64,000 nt of DNA from Streptomyces sp. AC555_RSS877 (GTDB lineage: Bacteria; Actinomycetota; Actinomycetes; Streptomycetales; Streptomycetaceae), in the NCBI RefSeq assembly GCF_019049245.1, contig NZ_JAGMUK010000030.1:1-64000 (forward strand), written 5' to 3'. Positions 49,999-57,090 of this stretch are shown one piece after another. Position 1 is the first letter of the stretch. Each line of letters starts with the position of its first letter. Made by a program: the position numbers and the translations under genes. The notes beneath the pieces were generated by a model, which worked only from the letters and a program-made list of their open reading frames with translations, did no database searches and had not been told where the DNA came from.

Positions 49999-50121
49999 TT
50001 AGAGGGCCGGCGCGTTCATCGCGCGGCAACACACCCGGTCGAAGTCGTGGTGCTGACGGGAGGGCCAGAACGGCTCGAGGTCATGGCGACCCGTCGCGGT
50101 GTGGTTCTGGAAGCTGGCCAT
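49999..50121 (-). CDS. Short 40-codon reading frame, possible leader peptide
   Basis: An ATG at 50121 opens 40 codons ending in TAA. The peptide starts MASFQNHTATGRHDLEPFWP and continues SRQHHDFDRVCCRAMNAPAL. It contains a Cys-Cys pair, three further His, and Phe/Trp, and its tail SRxHxDFxRV resembles the 'HIDFxRV' class of short actinobacterial leader peptides (my recollection of the class, not a search). There is no clear ribosome site; TTCAAT lies 6 bp before the ATG, compatible with a leaderless transcript. Codon third positions are mostly G/C, as in real genes. It lies between glnII (with its terminator at 50237-50269) and glnRII. Confidence 0.5.
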   Translation of the reverse strand: MASFQNHTATGRHDLEPFWPSRQHHDFDRVCCRAMNAPAL

Positions 50122-50236
50122 GGGCCCATTGAAGCAGACACAGGCCCGCAACAGGAGTCTCCTCTCACTGCTTGGACCCCTGCCTGGCGAGAAGTCGCCC
50201 GCGTCGGCCCGAAGAGGACGAAGCCCCGGGGCGCGA

Positions 50237-50269
50237 AAGGGGCGCCCGCCGAGATGGCGGGCGCCCCTT
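50237..50269 (-). terminator. Terminator of glnII
   Basis: A 14-bp perfect stem (AAGGGGCGCCCGCC with its complement) and 5-base loop starts 18 bp after the glnII stop. Confidence 0.88.
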
Positions 50270-50286
50270 CCTGGAAGCAGCGGTGA

Positions 50287-51315
50287 TCAGACCTGGCCGG
50301 CCTTCTCCAGAGCCGTGCAGCAGGTGTCGACGATCAGGCGCGTCACCAGGTACGGGTCGACGTTCGCGTTCGGGCGGCGGTCCTCGATGTAGCCCTTGCC
50401 GTCCTTCTCGACCTGCCACGGGATACGGACCGAGGCGCCACGGTTGGAGACACCGTAGGAGTACTCGTTCCACGGGGCGGTCTCGTGCAGACCGGTCAGG
50501 CGGTCGTCGATGCCGGCGCCGTAGTTCTTGACGTGGTCGAGCGGCTTCGAGCCCTCACCGAGCGACTCGCACGCGGTGATGATCGCGTCGTAACCCTCGC
50601 GCATCGCCTTCGTGGAGAAGTTGGTGTGCGCACCGGCGCCGTTCCAGTCGCCCTTCACCGGCTTCGGGTCCAGCGTCGCGGCGACGCCGAAGTCCTCGGC
50701 GGTGCGGTAGAGCAGCCAGCGGGCGATCCACAGGTGGTCGGAGACCTCCAGCGGGGAGACCGGGCCGACCTGGAACTCCCACTGGCCGGGCATGACCTCG
50801 GCGTTGATGCCGGAGATCGCGAGACCCGCCTTCAGGCAGTTCTCCAGGTGGGCCTCGACGATGTCACGGCCGAAGATCTCGTCGGCGCCGACACCGCAGT
50901 AGTAACCGCCCTGCGGGGCCGGGAAGCCGCCCCTGGGGAAGCCGAGCGGGTAGCCGTCCTTGAAGAACGTGTACTCCTGCTCGATGCCGAAGATCGGCTC
51001 CTGGGAGGCGAACTTCTCGGCGACCTCGACGAGCGCGGCACGGGTGTTCGACTCGTGCGGCGTCATGTCGATGTTGAGGACCTCGCACATGACGAGGATG
51101 TCGTCGCCGCCGCGGATCGGGTCCGGGCAGGAGAAGACCGGCTTGAGGACACGGTCCGAGGCGTGGCCCTCGGCCTGGTTCGTGGAAGACCCGTCGAAGC
51201 CCCAGATCCCCAGCTCGGCACCCTTGGCGTCGTCGGCCAGTATCTTCGTCTTGGAACGGAGCTTCGCCGTCGGCTGGGTGCCGTCGATCCAGATGTACTC
51301 AGCCTTGAAGGTCAC
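50287..51315 (-). CDS. glnII: Glutamine synthetase type II
   Basis: GlnII makes glutamine from glutamate, ammonia and ATP. The 342-residue protein is the eukaryote-like GSII: EYIWIDGTQ, WGFDGSSTNQAEGHASD, PIFGIEQEYTFF (metal-binding Glu), GINAEVMPGQWEFQVGP, GDWNGAGAHTNFST and GVSNRGASVRIP. GSII is not controlled by GlnE adenylylation; it lacks the type-I loop Tyr. In Streptomyces it is the second, heat-labile GS induced under nitrogen limitation. Upstream is a GlnR-type box. The ribosome site GAAGTGG is weak but positioned before the ATG. It has its own terminator. Confidence 0.97.
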   Translation of the reverse strand: MTFKAEYIWIDGTQPTAKLRSKTKILADDAKGAELGIWGFDGSSTNQAEGHASDRVLKPVFSCPDPIRGGDDILVMCEVLNIDMTPHESNTRAALVEVAEKFASQEPIFGIEQEYTFFKDGYPLGFPRGGFPAPQGGYYCGVGADEIFGRDIVEAHLENCLKAGLAISGINAEVMPGQWEFQVGPVSPLEVSDHLWIARWLLYRTAEDFGVAATLDPKPVKGDWNGAGAHTNFSTKAMREGYDAIITACESLGEGSKPLDHVKNYGAGIDDRLTGLHETAPWNEYSYGVSNRGASVRIPWQVEKDGKGYIEDRRPNANVDPYLVTRLIVDTCCTALEKAGQV

Positions 51316-51416
51316 GGGCCACTTCCTTCGGGGGTGTGTCTAGACGCACTTGCGGGTGCTGCGGCGCTGCGGCACTGGGGCACCGCTTTCGATGCCACGC
51401 AGCCTGTCAACAGGCG

Positions 51417-51454
51417 ATTTCCCGGTCATTGCTCGAATGTGAACCCCGTGTTAC
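51417..51454 (-). promoter_or_regulatory. GlnR-type box upstream of glnII
   Basis: On the minus strand, four pentamers are spaced exactly 6 bp apart: GTAAC (51450-51454), TTCAC, GCAAT and GAAAT (51417-51421). This is the gTnAc-n6-GaAAc-n6 arrangement of Streptomyces GlnR sites, with the outer boxes closest to consensus. It is about 100 bp before the glnII start, as expected. Confidence 0.75.
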
Positions 51455-51611
51455 CTGGTGGTGCTGTGTCGCGACTCACGCTGTGAGGGTCCTCGCGGCG
51501 GGGGGATGGGGCGCGGAGGGACAGGGAAACACGCACGAAAAGGAGCGCGGGGGCGGCTCGTATGCGATGAGGTTGGGGGCGGGGTGCGGGGGCATGAAAG
51601 GTCAGGACATG

Positions 51612-51649
51612 CCGGTCCCGCCGCCCCTGGCCGGGGGCGGCGGGACCGG
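51612..51649 (-). terminator. Terminator of the secreted RlpA-like gene
   Basis: A 16-bp perfect stem (CCGGTCCCGCCGCCCC with its complement) and 6-base loop lies 30 bp beyond the stop at 51679. The 360-bp gap between this gene and glnII otherwise holds the glnII promoter. Confidence 0.85.
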
Positions 51650-51678
51650 TGACACGTACGGTTACCGGCGTCCTGGCA

Positions 51679-52374
51679 TCACCCCACCTTCTCGATCACT
51701 GCCCGGCGGATGAGGAACTTGCCGGGCTCCCGCACCTGTTCGAAGGCCGCGTTGTTGAGCAGGGCGCAGCTGCCCGAGACCGAGGTGACCTCCACCGTCG
51801 TGGACTTATTGTTGTCCAGGTTGGTGACCTTCAGCTTCGTCCCGACAGGGAACTGGTTGCTGGACGCGGCCGGGGCGCCGGCCTCGCCGGACAGGGTGAC
51901 GGTCGAGCCGTTGCACACCTGCTGTCCGGAGTCGGCCGGCGCGGTCTGCGCGGGCGGCGCGGTCTGTGCGGGTGACGTGGCTTGGGCGGGTGGCGTGGCT
52001 TGGGCGGGTGGCGTGGCTTGGGCGGGTGGCGTGGACGGTGCCGGCTGTGCCGCCTGGGGGTCCTGAGCCGACTCCCCGACGACGCACCCGGACGCCTCCT
52101 GCTGCACCTTGATCTGCGCGATGACGGCCTCGCGGTTGGCGATCCGGGCCTCGGACTGCGCGTCCGGGGCCGCCCGCTGGCCGTCGACGAACCGCTGGTT
52201 GTTGCCGAGGGCGGTGGCGAGACCCTGGCAGACGGTCGACTCGGCGGCCGTCTGCGGGGACTGCGCGGCGTTCGAGGTGGCCGCCATGACGAAGGCGCCA
52301 CCTCCCGCCACCGTCGCGGCACTCGCCAGCAGCGCGAGCTTCTTCTTCGTGCCGAGCGTTCTCCTGCGTGACAT
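51679..52374 (-). CDS. Secreted protein with RlpA-like beta-barrel domain
   Basis: The protein has 231 residues. The signal sequence is TKKKLALLASAATVAGGGAFV... AA-N. A Cys-bracketed helical region follows (STVCQGLATALGNNQRF to QEASGC), then a Pro/Ala/Gln/Thr linker encoded by three exact 18-bp repeats (51979-52032). The C-terminal ~75 residues resemble a double-psi beta-barrel: GTKLKVTNLDNNKSTTVEVTSVSGSCALLNNAAFEQV. The catalytic Asp of lytic enzymes is not evident, so a binding role in the cell wall is as likely. It is a single-gene unit with a strong terminator. Function is unknown. Confidence 0.82.
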   Translation of the reverse strand: MSRRRTLGTKKKLALLASAATVAGGGAFVMAATSNAAQSPQTAAESTVCQGLATALGNNQRFVDGQRAAPDAQSEARIANREAVIAQIKVQQEASGCVVGESAQDPQAAQPAPSTPPAQATPPAQATPPAQATSPAQTAPPAQTAPADSGQQVCNGSTVTLSGEAGAPAASSNQFPVGTKLKVTNLDNNKSTTVEVTSVSGSCALLNNAAFEQVREPGKFLIRRAVIEKVG

Positions 52375-52482
52375 GCGCGGCTCCTGAGAGGTAGGGGAGC
52401 GTACGCCGCTATGTACGAGATACCGAACGACGCTGCTCAGCTGCTGACAGGAGTCACCAAAGTGGTGCGCGTCACACCGCAG

Positions 52483-53292
52483 TCAGCTGTCTCCCTGCTC
52501 GTACGCCGCCACCGTGTCGTTGACGTGCTGGAGCAACCCCTCGGTCAGGCGCGTGAGTTCGCCCTCCCTGGTCTCCGCCCCGTCGCCCCACTGCCCGTTC
52601 GCGAACACCACCGAGCGCACGGTCATCAGCCGCCGGAAGACCCCCGCCGAACCGGGCGGCACGGTCGGCAGCCCCGCCTCGGGCGGCGGGTCGAGCGAGA
52701 CCGCCTGATACGTCACCGGGTCCATCGAGGCCATCATGAACACCGCCGAGGCATCCTCCACACGCCGGAAACTCAGCACGCTGACCGTCACCTGCGAACG
52801 CTGTTCGGTGTCCGTGAACAGTGCCGCCGTCAACCGGACGCATCCCTCGCCCTGTTCGAGCAGTGCTGCCAGCTCCGGCGACGTGCCACGGGCGCAGTCG
52901 GTGGTGGTGGCGAGGTCGACGCGGTGGTGCCGGGCCCCGTCCTTCAGGCGCACGTTCTGCTGCGGGAAGGCCTGCTCGGGCCGGATCACGGGCCGTGCGA
53001 GCAGGGAGGGCAGGGTGGTCGGGGCGTCGGAGGGGAGGGTGGCGGTCACGGACGGCACGGCGGTGCCGGTGTCCGCGGTCGCCGACGTCAGGGGGGTGGC
53101 CGTGGCCGTCTCGCCGCCACCGCCGCCCTCGAACAGCACCGCGCCCGCGGCGATCGCGGCCACGAGGACGACGCCCGTGCCGGCGGCGGCCGCGCGCCGG
53201 GTGCGGCGTTTTCTGCGTATGCGCTCCTGTTCGGCCACCCATGAGGCGTACGGGTCGGAGGGGTGCGGCATTCCTTGATCACCGAAGGTCAT
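52483..53292 (-). CDS. Conserved single-pass membrane protein
   Basis: The protein has 269 residues; no family is recognised. A basic cytoplasmic N-terminus (EQERIRRKRRTRRAAAA) precedes one transmembrane helix (GVVLVAAIAAGAVLF, about 38-53). A Thr/Ser/Pro-rich linker (to about 95) and an external domain follow, with two Cys in TTDCARGTSPELAALLEQGEGCVRL. The C-terminus is soluble, ending EGLLQHVNDTVAAYEQGDS. Such architecture suggests an exported domain tethered to the membrane. An ATG at 53271 (MPHPSDPYASW) is an alternative start and is preceded by AAGGA. Upstream lies the ArsC-like gene in the same direction, 58 bp away. Confidence 0.75.
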   Translation of the reverse strand: MTFGDQGMPHPSDPYASWVAEQERIRRKRRTRRAAAAGTGVVLVAAIAAGAVLFEGGGGGETATATPLTSATADTGTAVPSVTATLPSDAPTTLPSLLARPVIRPEQAFPQQNVRLKDGARHHRVDLATTTDCARGTSPELAALLEQGEGCVRLTAALFTDTEQRSQVTVSVLSFRRVEDASAVFMMASMDPVTYQAVSLDPPPEAGLPTVPPGSAGVFRRLMTVRSVVFANGQWGDGAETREGELTRLTEGLLQHVNDTVAAYEQGDS

Positions 53293-53350
53293 GGCGGCGG
53301 AGGGTAACAGCGCGAGCCCTCCGAACTCCCGCCGACCGACAAACCGTTGG

Positions 53351-53710
53351 CTACCGGGACAAGGCGTCGCGTACGGCCTCGTCGGTGCGGGCCACCACGG
53401 CCGTACCGTCGTCCGCGGTGATGATCGGGCGCTGGATCAGCTTGGGATGCTCGGCGAGTGCGGTGATCCAGCGGTCGCGCGAAGTGTCGTCCCGGGGCCA
53501 CTCCTTGAGACCGAGCTCCTTCGCGGCGGCCTCCTGGGTGCGGGTGATGTCCCAGGGTTCGAGGCCGAGGCGGTCGAGGACGTCACGGATCTCGTCCTCC
53601 TTCGGCACGTCCTCCAGGTAGCGGCGGACGGTGTAGTCCGCGCCCTCCGCGTCGAGCAGGGTGAGGGCGCTGCGGCACTTGGAACAGGCCGGGTTGATCC
53701 AGATTTCCAT
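53351..53710 (-). CDS. ArsC/Spx-family thioredoxin-fold protein
   Basis: The protein has 119 residues. The thioredoxin-like fold begins MEIWINPACSKCRSAL, with a CxxC at residues 9-12. The signature EDVPKEDEIRDVLDRLGLEP and a C-terminal RPIITADDGTAVVARTDEAVRDAL are those of the glutaredoxin-type arsenate-reductase (YffB/Spx) family. The arginines of true arsenate reductases are only partly conserved, so arsenate reduction is not certain; in actinobacteria these proteins are often of unknown redox role. The ATG start is supported by similarity from the first residue. It is divergent from the 53884 gene. Confidence 0.88.
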   Translation of the reverse strand: MEIWINPACSKCRSALTLLDAEGADYTVRRYLEDVPKEDEIRDVLDRLGLEPWDITRTQEAAAKELGLKEWPRDDTSRDRWITALAEHPKLIQRPIITADDGTAVVARTDEAVRDALSR

Positions 53711-53883
53711 ACGGCCCACGGTACGCGAAAACCCGTCTTCCACCTGTGTCACAGTGCCCCCTGCAGCCCTTTGGCCAGGGGCTTTTGTCAGTGCCGGGCA
53801 GTAGAATAGAAGCAGTGTTCGAGGGTGTCGCCGGGGTGTCGAGATCTCCGGGGGGACACCCTGACCGCGACAGGAGGATGCCT

Positions 53884-54198
53884 GTGCCCGCTGCCGCACT
53901 GAAGCCGAAGCCGTTGCCCACCCAGTCCACCGCGAAGCGTCCCGTACTGCTCGACATGCCGTACGCACCCGTGGAGAAGCGCCCGCTGCCGCCGGGGCGG
54001 CCACGCGAGTGGTACGTCAGTCACAACCGCCGGCTCAAGGCCATGCGCCTGGCGATCGCCCTGCTCGACTCGGGCGTCTTCGTGCCCAACCAGGCCCGCA
54101 ACGAGACGATACGGAGCGCGGCGGAGACGATCGGCGTCCACCCGCCGTCGGACACGACGTGCCACATGGTGCGGGCGCTGATGCGTTACTCGCGGTGA
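53884..54198 (+). CDS. Conserved hypothetical protein
   Basis: This is a small basic protein of 104 residues; I do not recognise a family. It has an unstructured start (Lys/Pro-rich, ALKPKPLPTQSTAKRP), then a compact helical part: RPREWYVSHNRRLKAMRLAIALLDSGVF, NETIRSAAETIGVHPPSDTTCHMVRALM. The latter resembles a helix-turn-helix-like arrangement but is not diagnostic. The GTG at 53884 sits 6 bp after GGAGG and is preferred over the ATG at 53878, which touches the ribosome site. Upstream is a region rich in AT-containing promoter-like text (TAGAATAGAAGC). It converges on the winged-helix gene. Confidence 0.75.
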   Translation: MPAAALKPKPLPTQSTAKRPVLLDMPYAPVEKRPLPPGRPREWYVSHNRRLKAMRLAIALLDSGVFVPNQARNETIRSAAETIGVHPPSDTTCHMVRALMRYSR

Positions 54199-54204
54199 GC
54201 GTCC

Positions 54205-54244
54205 GGTGCCGGGTGCCCTGTTTCCGTAACGGGCGCCCGGCACC
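54205..54244. terminator. Convergent terminator
   Basis: A 14-bp stem with one G-T pair (GGTGCCGGGTGCCC / GGGCGCCCGGCACC) lies between the convergent stops at 54198 and 54334. Confidence 0.75.
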
Positions 54245-54333
54245 CCCTGCGCCCACCCACCACCCGACGCGGTCGGACAAGAAGTACCCACCCTCGACCC
54301 CTGCCTTCCAGCCAACCGAGTCGGGTGGCACCT

Positions 54334-55518
54334 CTACGCCGACAACTCCTTCTCCACCGGCGTCCGGAACCGCGGTGTCACCCTCGCCGGCCCTACCCAC
54401 CCCCGCAACCGCTCCGCCTCCACCGCGATCGCCGCCTCCGCGTCGCGCCCCACCCTCTCCGTGTCCAGCAACCGCCACACGATCTCCCCGTCCGCCCGCT
54501 GGGCCCATCCGCCCACCACCCGGCCGTTCCACCACACCGTCGGCCCCACGTTGCCGCTGTAGTCGAACAACGCGGGGCGCAGCTCCGGGGCCAGATACCA
54601 GTCCCGCTGCTGCCAGCCCATCGCCGTCGGATCGAGCGCCGGCAGCAGCGCGGCCCAGGGTTCGACGGGCCCCGCCACCGGGCCGGCGTCGCCTTCGACG
54701 ACGTACCCCACGCCCTCGTCCAGGGACACCCGCAGCGCCCCGATCGCCGCCAACGCCCGGCGGACGTCGGTGACTTTCCACCCCGTCCACCACTTCAGGT
54801 CGGCCTCCGTGGCCGGGCCGCACGCGGCGAGCCAGCGCTCCAGCAGCAGGGCCTGGGCCTCAGCCGCGTCCAGTTCGGGGTGGGCGGGGGACACCGCCCA
54901 GCGGAACTGGCCGGACGTCCAGGAGCCGAGCGGCCGGCCCCGCACGACCTTGCCCTCGACGCCCAGCACCTTCAGCAGACGGGTCGAGACGGTGTGGACG
55001 CCCTCGTAGCTCTTCCCGGCCGCGTACACGAACTGCTCCCGCAGGCGCGGCTCGTCCGCGGCGAGCTCCGTCGCCGTCGCCTGGCCGCGCCGCGCCAGCG
55101 CGGCCAGCGCCGAAGCCTCGACCTCCTTCAGCCAGGCCGCGTCCGGCGCACCGGCCGTCGCCATGGCCTTGAGCAGCGCGGCCCGCTCCCGCGCGGCGAC
55201 CACGAGGCCGGTCGAGGCGTGCACGACCGCGGTCAGCTCCGTCGGGAACACGAAGACCGTGTGCCGCATGCCGTGCATCCGGACCAGCGCACGGTCCTCG
55301 TACAGCGCCCGGCCGGTCTCCGGCACGGTTCCCGCCGGGTCCGCGAGCCGCGAGCCCACCGCCAGGTACACCGTCGCCGGGTCCGATCCGTGCAGGGCGA
55401 CCAGGGAGCCGGCGACCTCCTCCGGACTCCCCGCCCGTGCCGCCCCGGCCAGCCGGTGGCGCAGCGCGAGCCGCGTCCGCCGCTCCGCCACGCCGATGTA
55501 CCGCTCCTCGTCACCCAT
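54334..55518 (-). CDS. Winged helix DNA-binding domain-containing protein (AlkZ/AlkX-like)
   Basis: The protein has 394 residues of the HTH_42 family, which includes DNA glycosylases AlkZ and AlkX. Features are the N-terminal LRHRLAGAARAGSPEEVAGSLVALHGSDPATVYLAVGSR, the MHGMRHTVFVFP block, and the C-terminal beta region with LLPALDPTAMGWQQRDWY and WNGRVVGGWAQRADGEIVWRLL. The QxQ catalytic motif of AlkZ is not present at the equivalent site (SDP-A), so glycosylase activity is not established; many actinobacterial paralogues share this form. The start at 55518 gives MGDEERYIGVAERR. Monocistronic. Confidence 0.86.
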   Translation of the reverse strand: MGDEERYIGVAERRTRLALRHRLAGAARAGSPEEVAGSLVALHGSDPATVYLAVGSRLADPAGTVPETGRALYEDRALVRMHGMRHTVFVFPTELTAVVHASTGLVVAARERAALLKAMATAGAPDAAWLKEVEASALAALARRGQATATELAADEPRLREQFVYAAGKSYEGVHTVSTRLLKVLGVEGKVVRGRPLGSWTSGQFRWAVSPAHPELDAAEAQALLLERWLAACGPATEADLKWWTGWKVTDVRRALAAIGALRVSLDEGVGYVVEGDAGPVAGPVEPWAALLPALDPTAMGWQQRDWYLAPELRPALFDYSGNVGPTVWWNGRVVGGWAQRADGEIVWRLLDTERVGRDAEAAIAVEAERLRGWVGPARVTPRFRTPVEKELSA

Positions 55519-55705
55519 ACCGGCATCCTCCCGGACGGCACTGACAACCGGGTCCCGCCGGGGCACGGGTGACGTCACCCGATTGCCGTACCCGGCATGC
55601 GGACGCCCCCGCGCCGGGCCTTCACTGCGATCAGGAGGTGACGGCAACCAGGGCACCCAGCCGGAAACCAGGGCACCCAGGAGGCGTGATGCGGAGACAA
55701 CGCAG

Positions 55706-57070
55706 ATGACCGGCCCCGACCCGGTCCACCGCACCGACCCCGCCGCCCGCGCCGCCCGAGGCAGAGCCGCCCGCAAGCGCGTCCCCCGCTCCGCGCACGC
55801 CGGCTGGATCCCTTCCGTCGGCCGCCCCGACCCCGTCGGCGTACTCGAACGGCAGGGCCGTGACCGCCTGCCCGAGCTGCTCCCGGTCCGCTACGGCCGC
55901 ATGACCGCCTCCCCCTTCGCCTTCCTGCGCGGGGCGGCCGCCGTGATGGCCGCCGATCTCGCCGCCCAGCCGCACACCGGACTCACCGTGCAGCTCTGCG
56001 GCGACGCCCACCTGCTCAACTTCGGCCTCCACACGTCCCCGGAGCGGGCCCTGCTCTTCGATCTCAACGACTTCGACGAGACCTTCCCCGGCCCCTTCGA
56101 ATGGGACGTCAAACGCCTCGCCGCCAGCGTCGCCGTCGCCGCCCGCGAGAACGGTCACAGCGACGCCAGGACCCGCCGCGCGGCCCTGGAGGCGACCGCC
56201 GCCTACCGCGTGACCATGCGCCGCCTGGCCCGTCAGGGCGAACTCGACGTCTGGTACGAGCGCCTCGACGCCGACAGCCTGCTGCCCCTCGTCCGCTCCG
56301 CCGGTCGTCGCCGCCGCGTCGAATCCAGCCTCACCCGTGCCCGCCGCCGCACCAGCCTCCAGGCCCTCGGCAAACTCACGGACGTCGTCGACGGACACCG
56401 GCGCCTCATCCACGACCCGCCGCTGCTCGAACCCGCCGGTGCCCCCGACATGGCCGCCCTGCGCAAGATCTTCAGCGACTACCGCTCCACCCTCGGCGAG
56501 GAGCGCCGCCTGCTCCTGGACCGCTACCGCTTCGTCGACGCCGCCCGCAAGGTCGTCGGCGTCGGCAGCGTCGGCATCCGCTGCTTCATCGTGCTGCTCG
56601 CCGGCCGCGACGCGGACGACCCGCTGTTCCTGCAGCTCAAGGAGGCGCGCGAGTCCGTACTGGAAGAGCATCTGCCGAACGGGCCGTACGTCCATCCGGG
56701 ACACCGGGTCGTCGCCGGCCAGCGGCTCCTCCAGGCCACCGGTGACGTCTTCCTGGGGTGGATGAGCGGGCCGCAGGGACGGGCGTTCTACTGGCGGCAG
56801 CTGCGCGACATGAAGGGCTCCGCGGACGTCGCCGGGATGAGCCCGGCCGAACTCGCCGCATACGCCCGGCTGTGCGGCACCGCGGTGGCCCGCGCGCACG
56901 CCCGCTCCGGTGACCGCATCGCGATCGCCGGCTACCTGGGCGGCGCGGACACCTTCGAACGGGCCGTCGCCGACTTCGCGCTGAGCTACGCCGACCAGAC
57001 CGTCCACGACCACGCGACGCTGGGCGCGGCCGTCGCGGCGGGCGTGGTGAGTGCCGACCCGGGGGTCTGA
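55706..57070 (+). CDS. DUF2252 family protein
   Basis: The protein has 454 residues. Members have a kinase-like (APH-related) fold. Diagnostic segments are RMTASPFAFLRGAAAVMAADL, LCGDAHLLNFGLH, LFDLNDFDETFPGPFEWDVKRLAAS (metal-binding Asp), RKVVGVGSVGIRCF, FLQLKEARESVLE and GQRLLQATGDVFLGW. Activity has not been established. The basic N-terminus is disordered. GGAGA lies before ATG 55706. It converges with the hydrolase-APH fusion, which is also kinase-like, but the two are unrelated in domain layout. Confidence 0.87.
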   Translation: MTGPDPVHRTDPAARAARGRAARKRVPRSAHAGWIPSVGRPDPVGVLERQGRDRLPELLPVRYGRMTASPFAFLRGAAAVMAADLAAQPHTGLTVQLCGDAHLLNFGLHTSPERALLFDLNDFDETFPGPFEWDVKRLAASVAVAARENGHSDARTRRAALEATAAYRVTMRRLARQGELDVWYERLDADSLLPLVRSAGRRRRVESSLTRARRRTSLQALGKLTDVVDGHRRLIHDPPLLEPAGAPDMAALRKIFSDYRSTLGEERRLLLDRYRFVDAARKVVGVGSVGIRCFIVLLAGRDADDPLFLQLKEARESVLEEHLPNGPYVHPGHRVVAGQRLLQATGDVFLGWMSGPQGRAFYWRQLRDMKGSADVAGMSPAELAAYARLCGTAVARAHARSGDRIAIAGYLGGADTFERAVADFALSYADQTVHDHATLGAAVAAGVVSADPGV

Positions 57071-57090
57071 CACACCGGTGAGGGGCGGGG

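Noticed and set aside
50047..50286. Plus-strand open frame of 79 codons between glnRII and glnII
   Set aside because: It runs through the glnII terminator, and the minus-strand 40-codon frame has better codon character. No ribosome site.
51979..52032. Possible CRISPR-like repeat array
   Set aside because: The repeats are directly abutting without spacers and encode a PPAQAT linker in frame.
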